Shown piece by piece: positions 23,071-30,964 of a DNA stretch of 34,331 bases. The stretch covers positions 1 to 34,331 of IMG/VR virus record IMGVR_UViG_3300022752_004974. The stretch is one strand, 5' to 3'. The first letter of the stretch is position 1; each line of letters starts with the position of its first letter. The DNA comes from a virus. Made by a program: the position numbers and the translations under genes. The notes under the pieces are model-generated. The model was not told the DNA's origin. It saw nothing but the letters and a program-made list of their open reading frames with translations, and searched no databases.

Positions 23071-23348
23071 GTTTTGGAAAACTTTATAAATATAAAATTA
23101 CAGATCTAACAATTAACTATTATAGTCAAAGTGGAAGTATGGGAGAGTGCTATTTATCAATAGCACCCTCTCGAGAGCAGATAATCTCAGAATACTATAA
23201 AAAGTGTTCTCAGAAAGATAAAGACACAGTAGATAATAACTATGATCTTTTTAAGACTCAAATAACATGCGGAAAACTTCCAAACACAATTTTTATATTA
23301 TTTAAAGATATGGCTATTGCTTCGTTTGAACCTCAGCGGGATCAGTGA
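23067..23348 (+). CDS. Hypothetical 93-aa protein
   Basis: ATGA overlap. Mixed alpha/beta, with two Cys and many Tyr and Lys. Its 3' end overlaps the converging ClpP-like gene by 35 bases, so the two transcripts are antisense there. Function unknown. Confidence 0.75.
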   Translation: MSFGKLYKYKITDLTINYYSQSGSMGECYLSIAPSREQIISEYYKKCSQKDKDTVDNNYDLFKTQITCGKLPNTIFILFKDMAIASFEPQRDQ

Positions 23349-24078
23349 GAGAGTCATCAAATTCTTCTTTACTTTCATTCATTGTTAGTTTTGGAACTCT
23401 GGCTCGCTCTATTCTCTTGTAAAGATCTTTTATAAGATCTTGCATATCTTTAGGATTAGGAGTTTCATTCAACCTCTTTGTTCTAGATTTTCTTACGTTT
23501 CCACGTTTGCGTGAATCGATGATTTCGTCAGCCAAACCCAAAAGAACTGCCTCGTCTGCAGTTAAATATAGATCTCGCTGACATACATCTTGCCAAAAGG
23601 ATTTTGGCATCCTTGAATTTGATTCGTATATCTCATAGAGTCTTTCTTGCATCTTTTTTAGATGCTGAGCTTGAATCTGACCATCTGTATGGGTGCCAGA
23701 TATGCCATCTTGTCCGTCGTGAACAAGTACAGTTGTATTTTTGTGGAGAGATCTATGATCGCAAACAGCCATCACCCAAGTAGCGCAACTGGCTATCATT
23801 CCGCCGCCGATGAATTTGACCTGAACTGGTGCTGCCTCTATCTCATCTACGAGTCTAAGCATGTCATAAGGATTTCCACCTACGGAATTCATATGTATTT
23901 CTATGGGATTGATGTTGGTTTCTCCCATCTTGTGAATAGCTCTAACAGCTCTTTCCACTGTGTGCCAAGAGAATTCGCTGCCATCTTCGCCACTGTCTAT
24001 GCTTCCGAAATAGATTCTACGCTTGTCCCAGTCTATTCCAGTAGTTATCAGTTCGTCAAGTTTATTTTTATCAGACAT
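23314..24078 (-). CDS. ClpP-fold serine protease, cytoplasmic (254 aa)
   Basis: Full ClpP triad: Ser97 (MIASCATW), His120 (VLVHDG) and Asp169 (QRDLYLTADEA), with the usual GLADEII strand after it. Residues 190-254 form an extra charged tail not present in bacterial ClpP. No signal peptide. In phages such proteins act as prohead proteases or hijack the host Clp machinery; the sequence does not separate these. It diverges from the + gene at 24129 over a 50-base gap. Confidence 0.92.
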   Translation of the reverse strand: MSDKNKLDELITTGIDWDKRRIYFGSIDSGEDGSEFSWHTVERAVRAIHKMGETNINPIEIHMNSVGGNPYDMLRLVDEIEAAPVQVKFIGGGMIASCATWVMAVCDHRSLHKNTTVLVHDGQDGISGTHTDGQIQAQHLKKMQERLYEIYESNSRMPKSFWQDVCQRDLYLTADEAVLLGLADEIIDSRKRGNVRKSRTKRLNETPNPKDMQDLIKDLYKRIERARVPKLTMNESKEEFDDSLTDPAEVQTKQ

Positions 24079-24128
24079 GACAACCCTCGTAGAGTACTTG
24101 ATCTTCTTATACCAAGAAAGGAGTTAAC

Positions 24129-24395
24129 ATGACAAATATTGTAGAGGAAACCATTGAACAATTTTTGGCCAGAGGTGGAAAAAAAGAAGTTTTACCATAT
24201 ATGTCTCCAGATTCGCATAAAAAACAAGAAATATATTTAAGTGTGGTAAAATCAATATTAGACCTATCGGAAGGTGAGTTGTATTTTTCTTCAGAAAAGA
24301 AGAAAAATAAAAAACCTATTAAGGTTGACAATTCCAAACTCCCTGCAGGTCTGTTGGACAAACTTCGAGAAAGAGGGATAGAAATAGATGGATGA
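24129..24395 (+). CDS. Hypothetical 88-aa protein
   Basis: AAAGGAG before ATG 24129. Charged, soluble, with a Lys-rich middle (SSEKKKNKKPIK) and a C-terminal helix resembling a short helix-turn-helix-like tail (KLPAGLLDKLRERGIEIDG). Function unknown. Overlaps the next gene by eight bases. Confidence 0.75.
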   Translation: MTNIVEETIEQFLARGGKKEVLPYMSPDSHKKQEIYLSVVKSILDLSEGELYFSSEKKKNKKPIKVDNSKLPAGLLDKLRERGIEIDG

Positions 24396-24666
24396 ATTAT
24401 TGAACAAAGCTAAGCGTCCAACCCTGTTTGCGTCCGAAGAAAATGGATTCGTTGAAGTCTACTTCACGGAAGAAGAACTTGCAGCTTTGATAGAGATAAC
24501 TAATTTTGCTCAAAAAATATATGAATCATTGTCCAACAACAACATTGAAATAAACCCATCTCTTTCTAAAAGATATAAAACAAAATCAGCTACTGCAGCG
24601 CTTTTAGTAGAAAAATTGATGGTCGACGGAGACCCCGATCGACCATCAGATGTAACTATGAATTAA
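24388..24666 (+). CDS. Hypothetical 92-aa protein
   Basis: ATG 24388 with AGAGGGA upstream. A beta strand pair (GFVEVYFTEEELAALIEIT) precedes helices. The tail is polar. The stop overlaps the converging secreted ClpP-like gene by four bases. Function unknown. Confidence 0.75.
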   Translation: MDELLNKAKRPTLFASEENGFVEVYFTEEELAALIEITNFAQKIYESLSNNNIEINPSLSKRYKTKSATAALLVEKLMVDGDPDRPSDVTMN

Positions 24667-25469
24667 GGCAGGGTCGATAAGATTTTCTTACGAGACTCTA
24701 TTGACTCGTAGATTTTCTTGTGTATCTTTGTTTTATCTTCATCCGACACATTCAGACGCTTTATCTTAATGTCTGTAGGATACTCAATTAGTGGACAACC
24801 TGAAAATGTCAACTCAATCTGAAAACCGAATAACGTTGCATTTTGTTTCCTGCTCGACTGAACCAGTTCCGCAGTGCAAGTTACGGGGGCAAGAGAATCT
24901 GCTGCGTTTTGGCTAACGGCTTTTTCTCCAACCAACCACCATTCGTCTTTTGTCAGTTTGTCTAATTTTTCAACTGATACGTTGAGTCTTTTGGCTTCTG
25001 CCTTATTCATTACTTCTATGACATCTTTGATCATTCTATATCGAGCATCGACCTCACCCTCGCGCCCCTGAACGCCAAAAGCAGCTTGATGCTGCATTAG
25101 GAGCGAAGTTTGACCAAGAAGCCTTTGATCACAGATGGTTTGAGTTAGCGTGAATGCCATAGAGGCAGCGAAGTCAACATAGCATTTAGTTTTAAGGTTT
25201 TTGTTGACAGCTTTAAGATCTTTAACTGCTTGATACATCTTCATGCCTGAGGCTATTGATCCACCGGGGGAGTTTATGTAGATAACAACTTCGTCACCCT
25301 TGAACGTGAGCAACTTGGTGATGAAATCACTAGAAGATTCTTCGGTGATTTCTCCACTTATAAGTATAAAGTTATCAGAAGACAAGACAACGGGATTCTC
25401 CTCAGCTTTTGCGCTTCCAGAGAAAACCAACAATAAAACAGTAGCTATAAGACTAAAAAACTTTATCAC
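24663..25469 (-). CDS. Secreted ClpP-fold serine protease-like protein (268 aa)
   Basis: I chose GTG 25469 (GGAG six bases upstream); a TTG twelve bases earlier overlaps that SD. The signal peptide ends near SGSAKA|EE, a signal-peptidase-I type site. The ClpP core follows: NSPGGS, Ser103 (FAASMAF), His127 (LMQHQ), and Asp175 in LTKDEWWL. A C-terminal domain with Cys residues is added. The catalytic triad therefore looks intact but the enzyme is directed outside the cytoplasm, away from any Clp ATPase. An SppA-like signal-peptide peptidase role is an alternative. Confidence 0.85.
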   Translation of the reverse strand: MIKFFSLIATVLLLVFSGSAKAEENPVVLSSDNFILISGEITEESSSDFITKLLTFKGDEVVIYINSPGGSIASGMKMYQAVKDLKAVNKNLKTKCYVDFAASMAFTLTQTICDQRLLGQTSLLMQHQAAFGVQGREGEVDARYRMIKDVIEVMNKAEAKRLNVSVEKLDKLTKDEWWLVGEKAVSQNAADSLAPVTCTAELVQSSRKQNATLFGFQIELTFSGCPLIEYPTDIKIKRLNVSDEDKTKIHKKIYESIESRKKILSTLP

Positions 25470-25529
25470 TGCACGCTCCAATGCTGTTGATTGATATTCA
25501 AAGTTATACTAAGTAGTTTAAAAAGTATT

Positions 25530-25539
25530 TTCCGATTCT
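25530..25539 (+). promoter_or_regulatory. TTCCGATTCT motif, distal copy before moxR
   Basis: First of two copies 90 bases apart in the 186-base gap between divergent genes. A GAGGGG follows at about 25552 without a convincing start codon, so no separate gene is called. Confidence 0.5.
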
Positions 25540-25619
25540 ATTTTTACAACGAGGGGTTATTCTATATCTAGAAAGAGGAACAATTAAGTATTTAATAATA
25601 AATAAAAATTTGCTAACAA

Positions 25620-25629
25620 ATCCGATTCT
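25620..25629 (+). promoter_or_regulatory. ATCCGATTCT motif, proximal copy before moxR
   Basis: Lies 26 bases before ATG 25656, with GAGGGAGG between. Two tandem copies may give stronger or staged expression of the MoxR gene. Confidence 0.55.
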
Positions 25630-25655
25630 ATTTTATAAAAAAGAGGGAGGATAAT

Positions 25656-26771
25656 ATGAAGCCGTCTCGTATTGTTGAAGTTTTGAATCTTACGCATGAA
25701 GCTAGAAAGAAGGGGCAGATTTTTAATCCGTTGTTTGCCGGTGCTGCTGGTATTGGCAAATCTCAGATCTGTCAGCAATGGGTAGATCAGAAACGCAAGT
25801 CGAATCCTAACTTTGGTTTTATCGATCTTCGTCTCGCATACATGGAAGCTCCTGATATCATCGGATTTCCTTCTAGCGAGGTTGATGAAGGCGGAAGACA
25901 GAGAACCGTTCATCATCTGCCTGATTTCTGGCCAACCGAAGGCGAAGGTCTTCTTCTTCTCGAAGAGCCCAACCGTGGCACAACAGCTATCATGAACACA
26001 ATGATGCAACTTCTTACAGATAGAGCGATTCACAACTACCATCTGCCCGAAGGTTGGATCATCGCGGCATGTATCAACCCTGAATCTGCCGAGTATGACG
26101 TCAACTCAATGGATACCGCTCTTAGAAATCGTTTTGTGTCATTTGAAGTTGAGTATGATCACAACACATTCGTTGAATACATGGACAAAAAGAGTTTCTG
26201 CAACACAATTCAAATGTTTGTCAAGTCTGGTGCTTGGACATACAAAGACGCATCGTCTCTTGGCAAAGATGGAAAGTATGTCTCTCCGCGCACATGGTCT
26301 CAATTAAATGCCGCTCACGAAGCCGGATCTCTTGAAGACAAAACCCTTCATAGAACGATTGCGCTATCAATCTTGGGCAAAGATATCGGCGCAGAATTCT
26401 GGAAATTCGTTCACGACGATGCGCCTGTGACTGCTAGCGATCTTCTTGGCGACAAGAAAAAGGCATTGAACAAACTAAAGCAACAATCGCAACCTGATAA
26501 ATATCAAGGCGATATGATCGCTGTCACGGTTGATTCGATCGTGAAGGCATACGGAGGAGTAGAACCTAAAGAAGAACAGGTTGGAGAGGACATAATGGTC
26601 GAGGTCGCAAAGATCATCAACTCCGATCAAGCACTAACTCTAATTAAGGAGTGTATCATCAAGACAGCCAAGTCGAACATCAACGATGCGTTTACAGATT
26701 TTTCTAAAAAGCATCCTGAGCTCGTGAGCATTCTCAAGCAGAACATCAAGCTCAACAACATCAAGAAGTGA
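25656..26771 (+). CDS. MoxR-family AAA+ ATPase (371 aa)
   Basis: Walker A GAAGIGKS (29-36), Walker B-like LLLLEEPNRG (99-108), sensor-1 Asn141 and an arginine finger in LRNRF (156-160). MoxR ATPases work with VWA-domain partners to insert metals or assemble complexes. The DUF2201-like VWA/metallopeptidase at 29558 is the natural partner. The C-terminal 120 residues are helical. The strong SD and two motif copies suggest high expression. Confidence 0.92.
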   Translation: MKPSRIVEVLNLTHEARKKGQIFNPLFAGAAGIGKSQICQQWVDQKRKSNPNFGFIDLRLAYMEAPDIIGFPSSEVDEGGRQRTVHHLPDFWPTEGEGLLLLEEPNRGTTAIMNTMMQLLTDRAIHNYHLPEGWIIAACINPESAEYDVNSMDTALRNRFVSFEVEYDHNTFVEYMDKKSFCNTIQMFVKSGAWTYKDASSLGKDGKYVSPRTWSQLNAAHEAGSLEDKTLHRTIALSILGKDIGAEFWKFVHDDAPVTASDLLGDKKKALNKLKQQSQPDKYQGDMIAVTVDSIVKAYGGVEPKEEQVGEDIMVEVAKIINSDQALTLIKECIIKTAKSNINDAFTDFSKKHPELVSILKQNIKLNNIKK

Positions 26772-26778
26772 GGTCGAT

Positions 26779-27276
26779 ATGGGTCAAGTAGATAATAGTC
26801 TAATTACTATAAGTTTAGATATGCGTCTACTTGATCAATATCGAGTTTCTTACGACAAATATACAAAAGCAGAAGACTTGATTAAGATGATGGTAGACAA
26901 TATAGATGACATTTTGTCTAAGTTCAATGTTAAAAGAAGAAATCAAGTCTTTTATATCAGATTAAAAACAATGAAGATAAGAGCAGTAGCTTATTATCGC
27001 GAAATTGATGATTCTAAGTCTGAGATAGCAATTGCTTTGAATAGCGTAGAAGCTACAAAGAATTTCAGTCTCAACAAGATAAAAAATCAGATATTCGAAG
27101 ATTCATTGTTTAAATCTGACGAAGGGAGAAAGATTAAAAATGATTTCAAAGAAGCAAAAGTTTATACTGCCGCTGCTAGCGATTCTTACAACGTCTTGCG
27201 AAAAACTAGATACAACTGGAAAAGAACAACAAAAAAATCGAGTAGTTCAAGAATTCAAAAAGTTAGAAACCCCTGA
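26779..27276 (+). CDS. Hypothetical 165-aa protein overlapping the transglycosylase gene
   Basis: GAGG seven bases before ATG 26779. Helical and charged; not recognised. The last 137 bases overlap the next gene in another frame. There the product turns Ser/Thr/Lys/Arg-rich (RTTKKSSSSRIQ), as expected if the other frame constrains it. The C-terminus may therefore be a recent extension. Confidence 0.7.
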   Translation: MGQVDNSLITISLDMRLLDQYRVSYDKYTKAEDLIKMMVDNIDDILSKFNVKRRNQVFYIRLKTMKIRAVAYYREIDDSKSEIAIALNSVEATKNFSLNKIKNQIFEDSLFKSDEGRKIKNDFKEAKVYTAAASDSYNVLRKTRYNWKRTTKKSSSSRIQKVRNP

Positions 27277-27796
27277 TGAAGATAGGACTTTGGGAAATTA
27301 CGCTCTTCTGATGATGAACATAGTAAACTTTCAAGGTTCTTTAGCAAGAAAGAATATTCTTGCAAGAAATATTGTAAACGTATCTAACGACATTTTCTCT
27401 TCAATAGAAGAGAAAAAGCAGTTCATAACTATGGTCGCAATTGAATCTAAATTTAATTCCGAAGTTGTCTCAAGCGCCGGCGCAATTGGACTAACCCAAG
27501 TGATTCCAAGGTATGCAAAAGAATTTGCAGAGAAGTGTGGAATGAACGATGTTAGGCAAGAAGATCTGAAAAACCCAGAGATCAATCTTTTAGTTGGAGC
27601 TTGCCGCTTTAAATCTCTGCTCGACACGTTTAACGGAAACACAGCAGCAGCGCTGGTTGCATATAATGCAGGTACTGGTTCTGATCAGCTGAAGCAACTA
27701 AAATCACTTAGAAACATAACTAACGTAGAAAGCTCTTCGTATGTTGCAAAATGGCTTTATCTAAAAAACAAAGCCGACTCAGAATCTAAAGAATAA
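27140..27796 (+). CDS. Lytic transglycosylase lipoprotein, SLT domain (218 aa)
   Basis: Cleaves peptidoglycan. Lipobox TTSC (Cys20) directs it to the envelope. The SLT domain has catalytic Glu102 (VAIESKF), SSAGAIGLTQVIP and AYNAG, the three classical blocks. GGAG precedes ATG 27140, so the start inside the previous gene is well supported. A membrane-anchored muralytic enzyme could act at lysis, at DNA entry or in envelope remodelling. Confidence 0.93.
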   Translation: MISKKQKFILPLLAILTTSCEKLDTTGKEQQKNRVVQEFKKLETPDEDRTLGNYALLMMNIVNFQGSLARKNILARNIVNVSNDIFSSIEEKKQFITMVAIESKFNSEVVSSAGAIGLTQVIPRYAKEFAEKCGMNDVRQEDLKNPEINLLVGACRFKSLLDTFNGNTAAALVAYNAGTGSDQLKQLKSLRNITNVESSSYVAKWLYLKNKADSESKE

Positions 27797-27816
27797 ACTG
27801 CAATAGAGGTGATCAG

Positions 27817-28695
27817 ATGACTATCAAAGCCGAAATAGTTGCAGATTCAGTCAACGATCTGGGAGACAGAATTACAACATTTGTGCTTGTTTATCCTAGA
27901 TTTATACATTCTGAGATAATGACTCACAGATCTTTTTCAAGAAATGCAGCGTCTTCCAGAGCTATTCCATTAAAGACTTTTGTAGATCGAATTTTAGAAG
28001 ACACAGCATCTCCAATTAGATTTTCAAAGAATAAGAAAGGGATGCAAGCAAACGAATATCTAACGCCTGAAGGAGAGGCACGATCTAAGATTATCTGGAA
28101 AAATGCTAGAGACCACATGATAGAGTGCGCAAGACAACTTGCAGATATCGGTGTTCACAAGCAGCACTGCAACAGGTTGTTGGAGCCTTTTATTCATATG
28201 AAAATGATAGTCACAGCGACTGATTTTGATAATTTCTTTGCGCTGAGAGACCATCCAGATGCTCAGCCAGAGTTAGCAGAATTGGCTAGATGCATGAAGA
28301 AGAAACTAGACGCAAGTGGCCCAGTTCTAAGAACAGAATACAACGACATGCATCTTCCCTTCATTTCAGAAGAAGAGAGAGAGTCTGGTGACATGGGTGA
28401 TAATAAATTCTTATCATCCATGATCGTCAAATCTGTCGCAAGATGTGCAAGAGTTTCGTACGACAAGGTAGAAGGCGGAGAGTCTGATATTCAGAACGAT
28501 CTCAGAATCTTTCTTCAATTAGGTCAATCAAAACCTATTCATGCTTCTCCATTTGAGCACGTTGCAATACCAGAGAGTCAGCCCGGATTTAAGTCTAGAA
28601 ACTTTAAAGGTTGGACTCAGTTTCGTCAAGTGGTAGAAGAAGCTTCAGACGCAATTGATCTTATTAAAGCTAATTTGATGGAGAGCCCATCATGA
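27817..28695 (+). CDS. thyX: Flavin-dependent thymidylate synthase ThyX (292 aa)
   Basis: Makes dTMP from dUMP using methylene-tetrahydrofolate, NADPH and FAD. The ThyX signature appears in its phage form as His37-Arg38-x2-Ser41-x-Asn43 then SSRAIP, and a C-terminal HASPFEH block follows. The first Arg of RHR is Thr, as in other phage-type members I recall. With the deaminase and ribonucleotide reductase it completes a dNTP supply route. GAGGTGA lies upstream of the start. Confidence 0.95.
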   Translation: MTIKAEIVADSVNDLGDRITTFVLVYPRFIHSEIMTHRSFSRNAASSRAIPLKTFVDRILEDTASPIRFSKNKKGMQANEYLTPEGEARSKIIWKNARDHMIECARQLADIGVHKQHCNRLLEPFIHMKMIVTATDFDNFFALRDHPDAQPELAELARCMKKKLDASGPVLRTEYNDMHLPFISEEERESGDMGDNKFLSSMIVKSVARCARVSYDKVEGGESDIQNDLRIFLQLGQSKPIHASPFEHVAIPESQPGFKSRNFKGWTQFRQVVEEASDAIDLIKANLMESPS

Positions 28696-28922
28696 AAACA
28701 AACGTAGAAGATGAGTTCGAAGATGAAGAAGAATCGTTAAAAATAAATATCGCATATCGATGGAACAGTAGTGAATTCAAAGCAGTAGATAGACTGTCTA
28801 TGCGATTTGCCAAGACAAGATTAAAAACTATTGTAATACAAAGACGTAATATGATTAAGAAAAATAGAACAGATTCTTTCATAAGAGGTGTTTATTCATC
28901 GCAGATTATCATAGAATCCTAA
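28692..28922 (+). CDS. Hypothetical 76-aa protein
   Basis: ATGA overlap with thyX. An acidic N-terminus (EDEFEDEEES) is followed by a basic body (RFAKTRLKTIVIQRRN). Function unknown. The stop lies at the left arm of the hairpin before the next gene. Confidence 0.75.
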   Translation: MKTNVEDEFEDEEESLKINIAYRWNSSEFKAVDRLSMRFAKTRLKTIVIQRRNMIKKNRTDSFIRGVYSSQIIIES

Positions 28923-28960
28923 GTTATGTGTGATACAATATAGCTACCACATGACTTAGG
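28918..28960 (+). promoter_or_regulatory. 13-bp inverted repeat before the gene at 28968
   Basis: 28918-28930 pairs with 28948-28960 over 13 positions with one G-U pair, around a 17-base loop containing TACAAT. The right arm runs into the AGGAGG SD. It may be a terminator for the thyX unit, an operator or a translational switch. Confidence 0.55.
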
Positions 28961-28967
28961 AGGTTGT

Positions 28968-29246
28968 ATGGGCTCTAAAAACAAGTCCAAGAAACAATCC
29001 AAGATGGAGCGCTTAGAACAAGAGGATTATGATGCCTTTTTAGAATCTTCAATAAAGCAAAAGCAAGATATTGAAGATTTTGATGATTGGACTAAGTTAA
29101 GAGACAATGTTGTCGAACAGGAAATTAAGAAACAAAAAGAAGATGATCCAAAGTATGCTATCTTTAAAAAACCAAAAGAACCTCTACTGCCGAGCAGAAG
29201 TTATATAAGAAAAAATGATAAAAAAGAAACAACTACAAAGGCTTAA
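28968..29246 (+). CDS. Hypothetical highly charged protein (92 aa)
   Basis: AGGAGG before ATG 28968. Lys/Glu/Asp-rich throughout, probably helical or disordered; no hydrophobic core visible. Such proteins often act as scaffolds or binders, but nothing identifies this one. The next gene follows without a gap. Confidence 0.75.
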   Translation: MGSKNKSKKQSKMERLEQEDYDAFLESSIKQKQDIEDFDDWTKLRDNVVEQEIKKQKEDDPKYAIFKKPKEPLLPSRSYIRKNDKKETTTKA

Positions 29247-29516
29247 ATGGACAAGAAACAAGGTGGAAAAGTAATACCTTTAAGAAAACCAGACGGGTCT
29301 GTCGACAGGAAAACTCTTGTGATGTGGCGCTTTGCTTCTAATATAGATGATTCTATAAAGAGCGCCATATCAAATGGACTTCATCCCAAAGAGGTGGTTG
29401 GAGTACTCGCTGATAGACTTGCTGAAACAATATCTGCCTCAAAAAACACCGTAACATCATCTAAAATGATAGACGCTGTACTGGAAATACTGACCAGAAG
29501 ACTTCCAGAAGAATAG
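29247..29516 (+). CDS. Hypothetical 89-aa protein
   Basis: ATG follows the previous TAA directly; AAAGG upstream. Basic N-terminus, then a helical body (GLHPKEVVGVLADRLAETIS) and an LTRRLPEE end. Function unknown. Confidence 0.75.
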   Translation: MDKKQGGKVIPLRKPDGSVDRKTLVMWRFASNIDDSIKSAISNGLHPKEVVGVLADRLAETISASKNTVTSSKMIDAVLEILTRRLPEE

Positions 29517-29520
29517 TAAA

Positions 29521-29530
29521 TTCCGATTCT
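29521..29530 (+). promoter_or_regulatory. TTCCGATTCT motif before the VWA gene
   Basis: Lies 27 bases before ATG 29558, the same spacing as before moxR (26). This supports joint regulation of the two. Confidence 0.55.
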
Positions 29531-29557
29531 AAAATATTATAAAATATGGAGGTTCGC

Positions 29558-30964
29558 ATGTCGAGTCAAACAGCGACAACGTCAGATAATTCCTTGGCAA
29601 AGAAAAAAGCCCTTGTAATGGTTGTCCAAGATGACACAAGCGAAGATCTCAAGAAACAATGTCTCGCAACGGCGTTGTACGAGGTGAATAAATACCACAC
29701 CTTCTACGGCGCAATTCTATCTCTGATGAACATTCAATACTCGTACATGGTTCCAACGGCCGGCGTAACATTCAGCGCAGACAATGCTCGATACGAGATG
29801 TACATCAATCCAAGATTCTTCTGCAAAGCTCTTACTTCAGAGCAGAGAGTTGCCGTTCTAATTCATGAGATTTGTCACATCACGCACAAGCATCTAATCC
29901 GCGTCCCATTCATGAAAGTGAGCGATCATAAGCGTCGTCTTCTTAATATCGCAGGCGATATGTCCATCAACACTCTGATCAAGAATCTTCCGCAAGGTTG
30001 CAAGCAATGTCCTCCTCTTGAGGATATGAAGAACGGGGCGCAATGCTCAAACGAGCTATGTTGCGGTCATGCGATGTATCCCGCAAACTTCAGCGATCAA
30101 GACGAAAAAACAGGCAAAAAGACTCCGTGGCAGAATGGAAAAACTATGGAGTATTATTTTGAGAAACTAATGGAATTGTATGAAGAGCCGGAAGAAAATG
30201 AAAACGGCGAAGGAGATGGAGAAGGCGGACCAGGAAGCGGATGTCCTCGTCAGTTTGATTCTCACGAGTGGCATGGCAATGCTGAAGAATCTGACGTTCT
30301 AAATGCAACAGAAGATCTTGTAAGGCGTGCAATGGTTAAGCAATCTCTAAGCTACGATGATCTTCCGGCAAACATCAAAGATCTTCTTGATGATATCAAA
30401 ACAAGACGAGCAGAGCTGAACTATCGTCAACTTATCTTGGCCGCGATCAAACGATCCGCAACAGGTGTTGATCGCAAATATTCGTGGGCAAGAAAATCTC
30501 GTCGCTTCGGCAACAAGGCTCCAGGTACAAAAGAAGGAGATCTTCCAAAGTTGTCAATGTATATCGACACGTCTGGTTCAATCTCTCAAGAAGAGATGAG
30601 CGAATTTTTAGATACAGTTGATGAATTCTTAAAGATCGGCAATAGAAAATGTTTCGTAAATTTATTTTCAGATGTTAATTATTATTCATCAAAGTATAAA
30701 ATGGGCGAACGATCTCATGTCAAAGAAGCAGTAAAAATGGGAGGAACATGTCTTGAAAGTTCTCTCAAACATATTCTTGACACAAAAAGTGATCTCAACA
30801 TCATCATAACCGATGGTTGCTACGGCGATGTTTCATTTGAAAAATGGTTAAAACCTGGTCAAGGTTTTCCACAAGTATTGTGGATCATCTCTAGAAACGG
30901 CACAGCCAAGCATCCAATAGAACGTCTCGGCGATACAATTCAAATCCCTAAGGGAGCAAAGTGA
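29558..30964 (+). CDS. DUF2201-like metallopeptidase / VWA protein (468 aa)
   Basis: I chose ATG 29558 (GGAGG six bases upstream); ATG 29546 overlaps that SD. N-terminal zinc-peptidase-like site His103-Glu-x2-His107 with His110 and His112. A Cys cluster lies near residues 150-175, then an acidic Gly-rich linker. A C-terminal VWA-like domain has the metal-binding Asp337-x-Ser339-x-Ser341 (DTSGS). This arrangement pairs with MoxR ATPases in bacteria and some phages; the substrate is unknown. The pair is split here by four other genes. Confidence 0.9.
   Translation: MSSQTATTSDNSLAKKKALVMVVQDDTSEDLKKQCLATALYEVNKYHTFYGAILSLMNIQYSYMVPTAGVTFSADNARYEMYINPRFFCKALTSEQRVAVLIHEICHITHKHLIRVPFMKVSDHKRRLLNIAGDMSINTLIKNLPQGCKQCPPLEDMKNGAQCSNELCCGHAMYPANFSDQDEKTGKKTPWQNGKTMEYYFEKLMELYEEPEENENGEGDGEGGPGSGCPRQFDSHEWHGNAEESDVLNATEDLVRRAMVKQSLSYDDLPANIKDLLDDIKTRRAELNYRQLILAAIKRSATGVDRKYSWARKSRRFGNKAPGTKEGDLPKLSMYIDTSGSISQEEMSEFLDTVDEFLKIGNRKCFVNLFSDVNYYSSKYKMGERSHVKEAVKMGGTCLESSLKHILDTKSDLNIIITDGCYGDVSFEKWLKPGQGFPQVLWIISRNGTAKHPIERLGDTIQIPKGAK

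Noticed and set aside
23662-24132. Open frame of 156 codons on the + strand
   Set aside because: Antisense to the ClpP-fold gene with its complete catalytic triad; no SD and no domain.
25584-26042. Open frame of 152 codons on the - strand
   Set aside because: Antisense to the Walker A and B region of the MoxR gene; no SD.
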